Assembly (NCBI GenBank): GCA_019918135.1
Contig: WBZZ01006832.1
Location: 29,391 to 93,390 of the forward strand
Direction: 5' to 3'
Length of the DNA: 64,000 nt
From: Paulinella micropora
Lineage: Eukaryota; Cercozoa; Imbricatea; Euglyphida; Paulinellidae
Shown here: piece by piece, positions 1 through 9,303 of the stretch
How positions within the stretch are numbered: the first letter of the stretch is position 1
How the letters are laid out: each line of letters opens with the position of its first letter
Program-made: the position numbers and the translations under genes
Notes under the pieces: generated by a model
Seen by the model: only the letters and a program-made list of their open reading frames with translations
Told to the model about the DNA's origin: nothing
Database searches by the model: none

Positions 1-824
1 AAGCTGGCGATGAAGACCGTGCGGGTTTGCGAGAATTCATGGAAGGCAAATCGGTCCTATCGGACCCATCCGACGCCCAATTCAACCTGCTGCGGGTTGT
101 CGACAATGGTGTCATCAGGAGGCAACTCTGCAACCGAATGACGAAAACGCTGCTCGATGACTACTGGGGTCATCACGTAACCAAAGTCTTGAACGAGACC
201 TTTGGGGAACCCGCATTGAAGGAGCTGAAGAAACAAATTCGCAACAAGCGCCTTGATGACGAAGACGGTTTTGACGACGGTGCAAGCAACGCCTGGATTG
301 ATTACTTTGAATTCCACGAACTAGGCATATATCCGGACGCCCCGCCCGCAGACTACAACTTGAAAGGAAAGGAGATGGAGATAGTCTTCCTGTACAAAGC
401 GTATGTCTTGTCACTTGTCACCACGGACCTCGAGGATTACTCGCGCCAATTCGACTCATGCTTGGCCTGGGAGTACGTCTGGGAGTATTTTCGGTTTCGG
501 GGTGTTAACTCCGCCGAAAGGGACCAGAGCTTAGCCTTCGTATCTAGAGATTATTTCTTGTCTGCGGCAGAGCCTTTGCTGCACTACGCCGACTGCATCT
601 GTTTCAAGAACGGGGTCATCACGATCTTGCGCCAGCTTCCCGAGGTCAAAAAGCTTTGCGGCTCGTGTTTCAGGTCGCAGAATGTATTGAGAGAAATAGA
701 ACGAGAGTATCCTAAAGACTTAGCAGGCCTCATCATCGACGAACTGTATCCTACTAGAATACAACGAAAAGAAAAGCAGCGAAAAGAGAAGCGGCGCACT
801 GCAAAAAAAACCCCTCGCACGTAG
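1..824 (+). CDS. Hypothetical protein, 5' end outside window
   Basis: The frame is open from the first bases of the window, so the true start is probably upstream; the first in-window ATG is at position 39. The stop is at 822-824. The visible part is about 270 residues, mixed in charge, with no signal peptide or membrane segment. The last 25 residues are a dense Lys/Arg tail (around RKEKQRKEKRRTAKK), which could be a nuclear localisation or nucleic-acid-binding tail. I do not recognise a family. Base composition resembles the neighbouring genes and there is no interruption. Confidence 0.6.
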   Translation, partial: AGDEDRAGLREFMEGKSVLSDPSDAQFNLLRVVDNGVIRRQLCNRMTKTLLDDYWGHHVTKVLNETFGEPALKELKKQIRNKRLDDEDGFDDGASNAWIDYFEFHELGIYPDAPPADYNLKGKEMEIVFLYKAYVLSLVTTDLEDYSRQFDSCLAWEYVWEYFRFRGVNSAERDQSLAFVSRDYFLSAAEPLLHYADCICFKNGVITILRQLPEVKKLCGSCFRSQNVLREIEREYPKDLAGLIIDELYPTRIQRKEKQRKEKRRTAKKTPRT

Positions 825-1136
825 CTAACGAGAACACCTGTCGCTTGCAAGGTTTACGGTCGGCCTAAGCTGGCACGGAAACGGGGGGGGGGGGGGCAGA
901 GCATGGCTCTGAACTAAAAACGGTTTGGTTTATCGTTGCTCATTCTTGTTTTCTTAGATTACTTTTAATTGGCACGTGGGATCAAGGCGATAGGGTTGCG
1001 AGCACCCAAAAGCCCAGCTAGCAGATTTATAGCTAATTAAAGAGAGACTTTGTTTTTCTGTCTGCAACCAAATTTATGGAAGATGCAAACACCTTGACAG
1101 AACGTGCCGGCGACAGAAGAAAAAAATGCGTGTTAA
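825..1136. other. Intergenic region with G14 tract
   Basis: This lies between the end of the first gene and the end of the convergent kinase-like gene. It is A/T-rich and has one uninterrupted run of 14 G at 883-896. I see no ORF, RNA gene or repeat unit. Confidence 0.6.
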
Positions 1137-2543
1137 TTACTCAAAGGCGGACGAGTTGGGCCGCAGAATAGTTTCGTTGCTCGGTTGTTTTTGCATTCTA
1201 CCGACCTCGGGCACACCCTCTCCCGAACCAGAGAGCCTAGCCGTGGCCGTGCGGACGATGGTCCCCATGAACGTATTGACGTCCTCTATCTGGAGAGTGG
1301 TTCTCTGTTCCGTCTGCGTGTTAAAGTACCTGTTTCGAGCGAAATAATACGACCCGGAATCTGGCGGATCTTCTTCCAGAAAACTACAACGCGCTGCGGC
1401 CGCTGGGAGCCAAGACAGATTGCTCATTTTTTCGGGCAGCCTCATACCTTTTCTGTAAGTGAACATTGTATGTAGATAGTGTAAGGCCTGCAGCGCAGGG
1501 CTGCCATGGTATCCTACAGAGCCTACGCTTTCGAACCGCCAATGCACGCACCGGTGAAAGGTCTTTTGGCCCTCTGTTCCTAGCAGATTCACGACATAGG
1601 TGCCGACTCTACGAAGCAGATCGCGCGGGAGGACGTCAATGGAGGAGGCCAAGAGGTTCAACGCGTTTGATAGCTTGACAGTGGCTACGACTTTGGGTGC
1701 GTTGGTTTTCTGTGACACACGCCGTACCAGCAAGCAGTAGAATGGGTCTATGTCGATTAACAGGAACTTTGGCTTGTGCTTTTTTGGGTCCAGGGTCAAC
1801 ACTATGTTCGCTGGTTTAAGGTCGCTGTGTACTATCCTGTACAAGGCGAGCTGTTCCATCGCGTCTTTGAGGAATTTATCGAAGGCCTCCACTACGTCTT
1901 TGGTCCTGTCTTCTGTTAGCCACGTTTTGAAGGCACGAGACTCCAAATCCATGGATACGTTGTTGTCGACGGGCCCGGGGACAAAGTCCATGACCATCCA
2001 CTTGTCGGCAGAGCCCGCGACCTGCAAGCAACCGTAAACCACCGGAGCTAGTGCCTTCTTCGCTAAGCAATGTTGCAATTGCAGGTAATCTACAATCTTG
2101 GATTCGTACGACCCTGTTGTTCCCGGCCAGGGTTTTTCTTGTGCACCGAGTATGCGCTTGAATAGTAGCTCTCCCCTGAAAACTCGTATGTCTACAGTCA
2201 GCTCCGTCGACTTGTTAAATTCACTCTCTTCTATCTCCCAGCACGGTACCTCGGCTGGGAAAGTGGACATAAAAGCCTTTTCGATGGTGTCTCTCATGTC
2301 TTCCTGTATCACGGCGGCACGGATGTCATACAGAGTGCAGTCCTGCATGGTCTCACGAAAGGGAACCCAACGCAGGACCTTGCGATGAAAGTTCTCATGG
2401 TCGTTGGTAGTATCTGTTACCACGCCGCCACACTTCTTGCATTCACGCGATGGCTTGTGCAGACCTAGCGATTCGTGCAGCGCCAGGCGCACTTGTGTAC
2501 CGATTGGTAGCACGCACTCTCGATTTAATCCGGTAGGCTTCAT
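1137..2543 (-). CDS. Protein kinase-like protein with N-terminal CxxC (kinase-like 1)
   Basis: This encodes 468 residues from the first in-frame ATG (2543); an in-frame TTG lies 27 nt further out. An N-terminal CKKC pair sits near residue 35 and is followed by the block KVLRWVPF. The kinase core has a Lys strand (LLFKRIL, about residue 130), a catalytic loop HSDLKPAN (about 239-246) in place of HRDLKxxN, and LLIDIDPFYC (about 261-270), where DFG reads DID. The catalytic Asp and Asn are kept, so activity is possible, but the glycine of DFG is lost. The CxxC, KVLRW and PFYC blocks recur in the broken gene at 4.98-6.33 kb, its paralogue. Substrate unknown. A TATA-like ATTTATAAT lies just upstream of the start. 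Confidence 0.75.
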   Translation of the reverse strand: MKPTGLNRECVLPIGTQVRLALHESLGLHKPSRECKKCGGVVTDTTNDHENFHRKVLRWVPFRETMQDCTLYDIRAAVIQEDMRDTIEKAFMSTFPAEVPCWEIEESEFNKSTELTVDIRVFRGELLFKRILGAQEKPWPGTTGSYESKIVDYLQLQHCLAKKALAPVVYGCLQVAGSADKWMVMDFVPGPVDNNVSMDLESRAFKTWLTEDRTKDVVEAFDKFLKDAMEQLALYRIVHSDLKPANIVLTLDPKKHKPKFLLIDIDPFYCLLVRRVSQKTNAPKVVATVKLSNALNLLASSIDVLPRDLLRRVGTYVVNLLGTEGQKTFHRCVHWRFESVGSVGYHGSPALQALHYLHTMFTYRKGMRLPEKMSNLSWLPAAAARCSFLEEDPPDSGSYYFARNRYFNTQTEQRTTLQIEDVNTFMGTIVRTATARLSGSGEGVPEVGRMQKQPSNETILRPNSSAFE

Positions 2544-2599
2544 GCCCTTTGCATTATAAATTATGCCCAAAAAAAAACATTTAATTTGTCGCTTTTTTT

Positions 2600-4359
2600 T
2601 TATTTTATCAGCAAACGTTGGCGGGCGGGAGAAAAGAAATTATCACTAAAAAAACAGCAGAAAGAAAGAGAGAAACGTGGCGGGCAAACAAAAAACTCGT
2701 GGTCGGCGGTCTGCAGCTGGTTCGCTACGGCCGGCCGGCGCAGGAACGTGGTCTGGTTCGTGACTTTCTCCATGTTCAGCGCCCACTGCCTGCGTTCTAT
2801 AAAAGTGTCCAGCAACAGGATGCAGATCCGGACGTGCCGTTTCTGCCCCTTGCGGCAGGCCCTGCGCTCGGCCTGCAGCAGGTCGCCGCCGGACCACGTC
2901 AGCTGGAAGAAGAACACGTGGTTGGCCGCCTGCAAGTTTAGCCCCTGCCCGGCCGCGCGGATGCTCAGCACCGCCGCCCGGCAGTGGCGGGTGTCCTGGA
3001 ACTGCGCCACCAGTTCCGCGCGCTTGGCCTGCGGCGTGGTGCCGTTGATGGCTACGAAGTACTTGTGCGGCCGGCGCTTGTGCGACCACACACCCTCAAA
3101 CCACTGCTGCAGCAGCTCCCACGTGTCCTGGTTCTCGCAGAACAGCAGCACCTTGTGGGCCGAATGCCTGTCCCGCAGCAGGGGCTCGACCTCGCGCTGA
3201 AAGAACGCGTGTGACAGCCGCTGCTTGACCTTCTTGGACTCGTCGTAGCAGCGGCTGAACAGTAGCAGCCGCGAGAGCTCGGGCTGCGCGTCCTGGTGCC
3301 GCTGGAAACGCCGTCGTTTGGGTGGCGGCGGCGCCGCCGATTGCGGCGGCAGCTCCAGCGGCAGGCCGCCGTACGACGACAGCACCGCCTCCGCCTCCTT
3401 CACGTCGACAACCTCTTGGGCGCCGAGCTGCGCCTCCAGGCTCGGCAGGCTGCTGACGTCGTGCCGCCACAGCGCGTCCAGCCGCTCCGCGTCCGCAGCC
3501 GCCGGCTTCAGGATGACGACCCGGCGCTCGTACGTTCGTACGTGAATTCTCCTTGCGCGCCGGCCGCCACGCCGTTCGCCGGCACCAGTTCGCCCTCCTC
3601 GGCGCTCGACGCCTCCCCGGTAAACAGGCAGAACTGCGCCAGCACTTTGCACAGCTCCGCTAGGTTAGAGCTGCCAGCGGCGTCCAGCACGAACAGCGGC
3701 TTGCGCGCCGCGCGGTCGTAGCCCCGCTGCACCTGGCGCCCGGCGCAGTACCGCATCACGAACCGGCTGTACGTCAGCCCCCGCGCGCGCAGCCCGTCGG
3801 GGCACAGCAGCGTCAGTTGCGGCCACAGCTGCACTGTGCGGTTGGCCGGCGTCCCCGTCAGGCACAGGCACATCGGCACGAGCGCTTGCTGGAACAGGCT
3901 GTGCGTCATCAGCATGGTCTGCGAACGCATGTTCGTCAGCACGTGGCTTTCGTCTAGGATGGCGGCGCGCAACCCCGCTTGCAGCCTGCCCTGCTTGTAC
4001 AGGCTCAGCGCCATCTGGTAAGACATCACGTAGATCAGCGCCCCGGGCACGGGAAACCTCTGCTGGCCGCTGCCGATCAGGCACAGGTGTGTGGTCTGCC
4101 CCGTTACCGCCTGGCCCTGGTACGCCTCGGGCCGGTGCCGCATGCCCAGCCAACGCTCTGCTTCCTTAATCCAGTGGCTGCAGTTACTGGTGGGGCTCAG
4201 GATCAGCGCGGGCAAACTATCCTGCCGTGTGCGGCTCAGCGCCGTCAGCGCGATCGCCGTCTTGCCCGTGCCCGGGGCCAGCGCTAGCAACACTCGGCGG
4301 TGCTTGACGCAGTACTCGACCGCCTCCTCCTGGACACGGCTCAACCTGCGCCGGGGCAT
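2600..4359 (-). CDS. SNF2-family helicase/translocase, split by an 8-bp duplication
   Basis: This is a superfamily 2 ATPase of about 583 residues. Domain 1 (from ATG 4359) has Walker A LAPGTGKT, the DEAD-type box DESH and LTGTPANR. Domain 2 has SIRAAGQGLNLQAANHV and the arginine-finger motif QAERRACRKGQ. These are SNF2 motifs of the SMARCAL1/ZRANB3 type; such enzymes remodel DNA or protein-DNA complexes. The reading frame breaks at 3528-3543, where TCGTACGT occurs twice in tandem; with a single copy the two halves read as one frame. A basic PPPPKRRRF stretch links the domains. The gene lies 56 nt beyond the start of kinase-like 1, on the same strand. As sequenced, the two halves would be separate proteins. 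Confidence 0.85.
3528..3543. repeat. 8-bp tandem duplication disrupting the helicase
   Basis: TCGTACGT is present twice without spacer (3528-3535 and 3536-3543). It shifts the helicase frame between its two ATPase domains. Confidence 0.85.
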
Positions 4360-4980
4360 CCCTCGGTAGGGGCTATTCAAAAACAAGAGGGGGAAAACGG
4401 AGGAAATCGGAAAAATGGCAAAGGGGGAGAACGGGCAAAGGGGAAAACGGCAAAGGTCAACGCGCGGCAAGAAGTAAAACCACCTTCCTTTCTGCTAGCT
4501 CCTTGCCTCTTCTCGCCTATTCCTTCCCCTTCCCACGCCTCTGGCCCCCCCCCATCCAGGCCCTCCTACTTACTTCTCGTTTTTTTGTTTCCGAGAAGTA
4601 GGAGGCGGGGGGGGGCCGCACTACCGGCCAGAAAACAGAAAGGGGAGGGAAAGGTGGTTCGGGAGGGAGAAAGGGGGGGGGCAAAGGTGGTTCGGGAGGG
4701 AGAAGGAAGGGGAGGGGGGGAAAGGAAACTACTTCCCCTGCCAAACGCCGCGCCCTACCCTCTCCCTACACCGGCAATTGGAGCGTAAGGGAATGGAGGG
4801 GGAAACGCCGGGGTCGATTAGACAAAAGCCTTTTGGCTCCCTTTTTTTTTCTTCTCCGTTTTTTTTTTGCTCTCCGTTATTTGTGTCTTCGGTTCCGCCG
4901 CCCTCTTCTCTCTTCCCTCCCGCCCGTTCTCGTTCTTCGCTTTTGTCTGCTCTGTGCCCCCCCCCCCTCCCTCGCCCTAT
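4360..4980. other. Divergent intergenic region with direct and inverted repeats
   Basis: This 620-nt region separates the helicase start (minus) and kinase-like 2 (plus). It is purine-rich in the middle and pyrimidine-rich near the plus-strand start. It holds an inverted repeat at 4562-4605 (CCTCCTACT ... AGTAGGAGG, with a second CTTCTCG/CGAGAAG pair inside), a 22-bp direct repeat AAAGGTGGTTCGGGAGGGAG.. at 4650-4671 and 4683-4704, and G/C runs. It probably contains both promoters. I see no convincing ORF. Confidence 0.6.
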
Positions 4981-6330
4981 ATGTCTCTAAAAATGAGCGG
5001 CGATGGCAAAGTTGTCACGGTAGCCCAGAACCGGGCGACGCTTATTGAGAAGTTTGGGCTGCAACACGCCTTCCGGTGCCCAAAGTGCCGAACCCTAGTG
5101 CAAAAACCCAACCTAGACCCGAGAAAACTGCAGTGCAGGGTCCTGCGCTGGCGGCCCTTTGCTTACTATGTCATCAACCAGCGGTCCAGCCAACGGCCTT
5201 GGCCGGACCATTTAGCAGCTCTGACAAAAAAGCAGCGCGACGGCAATTTCTTGGAACGGGAACTCAAGCAAGCCTTTCCCGAGGGCCTCCTCTTCCTGGC
5301 CATCCGGCGCAGCGACTTGTATCGACTTTACAAGCCACAAGAACTAACACCAAAAAGTAGAAAAAGATGATGGTGAGGTTCTGCTGTTGAAAGATCACAA
5401 GCTAGTGCTGAAGAGGCTGACCAAGCGCCACAAGCCCGCCAACCTGAAGAACCCTTTGCTAGGCGACCTAGTGGATTTCATCCAGTTGCAGTCGTACTTG
5501 TTCAGGCATGGCGAAATGGCGCCCAAGATCTACGGCTGCCTGCAAATCTGCAATGACTGGGAAGAGATAGATACAAAGGAACGCTTGGCCACCGACAGGG
5601 CCGGACAAAACGTCTATGTCATCATGGATTATATTGTGGGTACTAGCGCCGGTGGCCACGTTGACTTGGAGCACCTTCTGAACAACAAGGTACCACAAGT
5701 GCCTGATTTAAACCAAAAGATCATGGCTTCCTCGACAAACTACTGAAACTTCTGTCCAACGCAGGGTTAGAATTTGCAGACTTCAAGCCCGCAAACGTGG
5801 CGTACCGTCTTTCTGACCAGCACCTCATGCTGCTGGACGCGGAGCCGTTCTATTGCCTCCGCATCCAGCCCGAAGCCAGATTTCCAGCAGAGGCACGACA
5901 CACTTTTCTAAAGTTTTCGAACCTGGTCAGCATGCTGGCCAACAGCCTGCGGTGGCTGCCAAAGCTGTTACTCTGCATCTGCTCGAATTGCATTTACGAC
6001 ATACTCAGAAAACACCAGGATGCCCTCAAGCGTTGTGCCCAATGGTGGTTCGACGTTGTTATGTCGTGCGGAGACAAGAAACTGAGTTTGCGTACGGGGC
6101 CTGCACCACCGCCGCGTACTATCTACAACCGCTTAACCCAGCCACTGGACAACCAAAAAAGCACATGGCTGCCTAAATTTACGGGTCGTCTCTCGTCACA
6201 TGCTCGTTCAGGAGGCTACAGTTAAGACTAGAAGACGTGATGCAACAGGCGCGTGACGACACGCTAGGTAGAGGACGTGGAACAATTTGTGGTGGCCATA
6301 GTGCGCATAGCTGCGTTAGGGCCAACGAGC
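4981..6330 (+). pseudogene. Kinase-like paralogue with three frameshifts (kinase-like 2)
   Basis: This is a paralogue of the gene at 1.14-2.54 kb. Shared blocks in order are an N-terminal CPKC, RVLRWRPF, an LKRL strand, IYGCLQI followed by VIMDYI, the catalytic loop FADFKPAN, and LLDAEPFYCL where DFG would be. It starts at ATG 4981. The frame shifts by +1 in an A5 run near 5352-5356, back near 5708-5718 in A runs, and again near 6215-6270. After the last shift, blocks matching the paralogue's C terminus (LRLEDV, then DVEQFVVAIVRIA) continue to about 6330. The catalytic Asp and Asn are kept, but His and Arg of HRD are lost. Either it is a decaying duplicate or the A runs are misread; I favour calling it broken as sequenced. 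Confidence 0.7.
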
Positions 6331-6436
6331 CCTGACTCTCTCGCCCCAAAGAAAAGACTTTATTTTTTCGAAGAGAACCAAAAAAAAGCAGCTAAGCAAA
6401 TAAAAAAAAAGCTGAATTTCAGGGTACAAAGAGAGA

Positions 6437-7053
6437 CTAGCTAGAGGTGTACACGACGTCGTGCTGGGCCCACAGCGTTATTGCCACAATGGCTAGTATG
6501 GTGGAAACGGAGCCCAGGCACAGAGCGGGCAGGTGCCAAGCACAGACCGCAGCCTTGGCACGACAAACAACAGCACCAACGCTAGGTTGGTGGCTAGCAG
6601 GACCAGAGCACCGAGGCCCAAGCCGCCCACGGTGGCGTAGCCCGTGGTGCACACCACCACGGGCGTGTAGTTAAGACTGCAGGCCGAGGGCCCCCGGCAC
6701 TGGACCTCGAAGCCCAGCACAGCGCGCTCCCAGCCCTGTTGCCGCAGCCACACGCGGCTCCTGACAAAGGTGAAGCCGTCGTACGACACCTCCCGGGCCG
6801 CGCGCGTCTTTGGTCCGAAGTAGTGCCACCGTAGATTCTCCCGGTTGTACTCCGGTGTGAGAGCGCCCACGAGCCGGACGAACGGGCAGTCCGGGAAAGT
6901 AACAAAGGGCTGGACCGAGAACGCCGTGGCGCGCTGGTGCGGCGGCAACGCGAGGTTGTGCGTCAGGTTGTGCTGGCTCTGCCAGTAGTCCTTGATGGCT
7001 GCCACGTGCGACCCGTCGGAAGAGGCCGCCGTTGCCCGGAAAAGCACTAGCAT
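6437..7053 (-). CDS. Small membrane protein with ectodomain and two C-terminal TM segments
   Basis: It starts at ATG 7053. About 125 residues of a possibly luminal/extracellular domain precede a hydrophobic segment GLGLGALVLLATNLALVLLF. In the starting frame the protein then ends at 6493 without a second membrane segment. One frame away, the sequence continues with SVSTILAIVAITLWAQ and stops at 6437, giving a hairpin of two TM segments. That is the architecture of the proteins at 55.8 and 62.7 kb, so I infer a one-base shift between 6520 and 6580. The N terminus (MLVLFRATAASS) is only a weak signal sequence. There is an NLT glycosylation sequon near residue 30. Function unknown. Confidence 0.5.
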
Positions 7054-7187
7054 CGCCAAAAGATTTCTTTTTGATGTATTTTCGCTCTCTCACTCTTGGT
7101 GAGGGCGGGCGGGAGATTCCGTCTTGTTTGGTTGGAAATTGCACAGGGCGGCCTTTCCCCCCCATTTCCCGCCCTTTAATTTCACAT

Positions 7188-8264
7188 TTATTTGGTTGGG
7201 AAGGAGGGGGCTTTTTTTGGCACCTTCTCCAAGATGACCATCCGCACCCGTGAACCTGGCCCTGCCGCCAATCTCAGTACCTCCTCAAAGTTCTCGACTT
7301 TTGTCACTACGGTATCATTAGCGTTCCACCAATCGTCATTTCTCCTGCGGAGCGCAGTGTAATGGCCGCCTAGGAGGTCGCCGTGATGCACCAGCATAGC
7401 CAGAAGCCGAAACGTGATTTCTTCTGTATCTGCTTCCTTATCTTTTTTGCCAAGAGTGTACGTGACAGTGAATTCCTCCGCCGTGAACGGGGGGTTGATG
7501 CGTCTCTTGCCTGGGTTAAACCAGACCATCGCGTATTTCGCGTTGTGTTGGTCTCTTGGGCAGAGCATACCTCCCGAGCTCTACTAAGCCCGGGCAAGTC
7601 GATTTGTGTCGTAGTCGTTGTGCCGCACCGGTTTCTGGTTGTCTTTTCTTGCCATACTTTGCGTAGACACAAGTTGCGTGAAAAGTTCTTTTAGGTCCTA
7701 CTCCCTTGTTTGGCACGTTACGCTGAGAGGGCCGCAGTGCGCGTCGTCGCCAGTCAGGGCCGGCCAGCTGTCAACTGTTTTGGGAAGTAGTTTTTCACAA
7801 TCTTGACATTCATAAAAGATCAAACCACGAAACCAGCGTTGCTTCGAATTCTGCATTGAAAGATGATTTCTGGTATTGCCTCTTAATTGCTCTTGCATCT
7901 TCTGCCAGATGAAGAGCAAGGCTTGCTCCGGGTCATCGGGGTCATGTTGGTGCCGGGATGCCTCTTCTAGGCACTTGAAATCAACGTCGTTCTCTGCAGG
8001 AACCTGCGTGTTGCCCTGGACATAATCGCTCAAATTCGAAATGGCACAGGCCACGCAATCCGGAATCTTGCACTTTCTTTTCTCGCCAGGAACCACACGC
8101 GTAGCAAAAACGCAGCTCAGGCACTGCATCAGCGCGCGGATGTAGCACGAATTGACGCTCCCGCGCAGGCCGCGCTGCCTCGGCGGCGGCGGCGCTGGGC
8201 TCTTGGTCCTGCACAGACAGCAGCGTGCAAAAAAGAAAAGGGTTACAAAGGGTGCGCAAAGCAT
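7188..8264 (-). CDS. Ubiquitin-specific protease (USP, C19)-like protein, frame interrupted
   Basis: The Cys box is GLRGSVNSCYIRALMQCL, matching GLxNxGNTCYMN of USPs, with the nucleophile in NSCY. A zinc-site-like pair YECQDC follows. The His box GGHYTALRRRNDDWWNANDTVV near the end has GHYTA and a downstream Asn/Asp, as in USPs. The first half runs from ATG 8264 to a stop at 7698 and the second half is in another frame below 7568. The middle 130 nt passes through a third frame, so there are two shifts or an unrecognised intron. USPs remove ubiquitin from proteins; a viral copy would protect viral or host proteins from degradation. The N-terminal MLCAPFVTLFFFARCC is hydrophobic and unusual for a cytosolic USP. 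Confidence 0.7.
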
Positions 8265-8345
8265 TTGGAAGAAAAAAAGCCTCGCGGACCTAGAGCTTTC
8301 TCGGGCCGGTCGCGCCGACGGGCGGCGCGCCGATCGCGCGCGCGA

Positions 8346-8993
8346 TTAACTTTTGTACCAGCGTTTGCATAAGCAGGGACCACGAAACGTCGTCGCTGCT
8401 CTTGGGCTTTCTGACGACGTCGGCTCTGAGCAGTGCCCGGATCTGTGGGCTACAACTCCCGAGTCCGGAAGCCTCCTTTGCCTGAGGGCTTTAGTCTTGT
8501 CAAGGGCGTCCTGCAGGGAATGCCTAGCCCTGGCATTATTCTTCAGCACGTCCTTCACGAGGCCGAACACGGTGCCTTTCGTGGCCAGAGCGCCCTGGAA
8601 AACACGTACCTCCAGATCGAGTTCGTTTAGGCTGCGGACTTTGTCGGGGTCCTGTGCCATCCCCGTCAAGTCACTGACGTACGACATGTTGCTGGTGTTG
8701 ACGGGGCACGGACAATCGAAGTAGCTAAAGGCCGTGGCCAGGGCCGTGTACCAGGGCGGGTACGGATCCTTGTCCAGCGCAAAGTTCAGGATGTAAAGCT
8801 TCACGACCTTGGCCCAGTTCTTGTAAATAAATTTCAGGGTCTTAAGGAAAGGGTCGTACAGATGCTCAGAGTCTCTGTTGATTTCAGAAACAAAGACGCA
8901 TTTGGAGGATTTGCAGGCGGCGGAACGAACGTGCAGCCTCCTAAAGTCCTTGGCGAACTTGACGACCTCATCTGCTCCGTCTGGTGCAGCCAT
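8346..8993 (-). CDS. Hypothetical protein, 215 aa
   Basis: ATG at 8993 (MAAPDGADEVVKFAKDF) is chosen over an open extension upstream that runs into low-complexity sequence. The protein is soluble-looking, with no signal peptide. An aromatic-rich centre (WAKVVKLYILNFALDKDPYPPWY) is followed by a Cys pair (CPCP). The last 30 residues are Ser/Arg-rich and may be out of frame. The gene starts about 350 nt upstream of, and on the same strand as, the ubiquitin protease. I do not recognise a family. Confidence 0.55.
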   Translation of the reverse strand: MAAPDGADEVVKFAKDFRRLHVRSAACKSSKCVFVSEINRDSEHLYDPFLKTLKFIYKNWAKVVKLYILNFALDKDPYPPWYTALATAFSYFDCPCPVNTSNMSYVSDLTGMAQDPDKVRSLNELDLEVRVFQGALATKGTVFGLVKDVLKNNARARHSLQDALDKTKALRQRRLPDSGVVAHRSGHCSEPTSSESPRAATTFRGPCLCKRWYKS

Positions 8994-9303
8994 GTTTTTT
9001 TTCCCGCGCCCGGCTAATTCGTTGGAAGCCTGGTAATTCTTTTTTTTACTAGTACATTTATTAATAAGAAATACAAATATCCCCAAGCCGCGCACTCCTT
9101 TTTCGGGGTGCCAGCACGGGAAGGACTACTTTGGACGGGACGAGCGAGGGGGGGGATGGGGATGGTTTTGGAGAGAAATACAGGGGAGGGGGGGGGAGCA
9201 AAAAAAAGAGTGCGCGGCTTGGGATGTTTGAAGGGGCGGGGGGGGCGCGGGGGGAAATATGCGGCCGAGAGAGAGAGAGAGAGAAAAGGGCGGCGGCCAA
9301 GAG
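8994..9303. other. Low-complexity spacer
   Basis: This lies between the end of kinase-like 3 and the start of the 215-aa gene, both on the minus strand. It is G/A-rich on the plus strand (so pyrimidine-rich on the coding strand), with runs of 8-9 G and a (GA)n stretch near 9268-9284. TTTATTAA at 9056-9063 lies just upstream of the minus-strand start. No convincing ORF. Confidence 0.6.
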
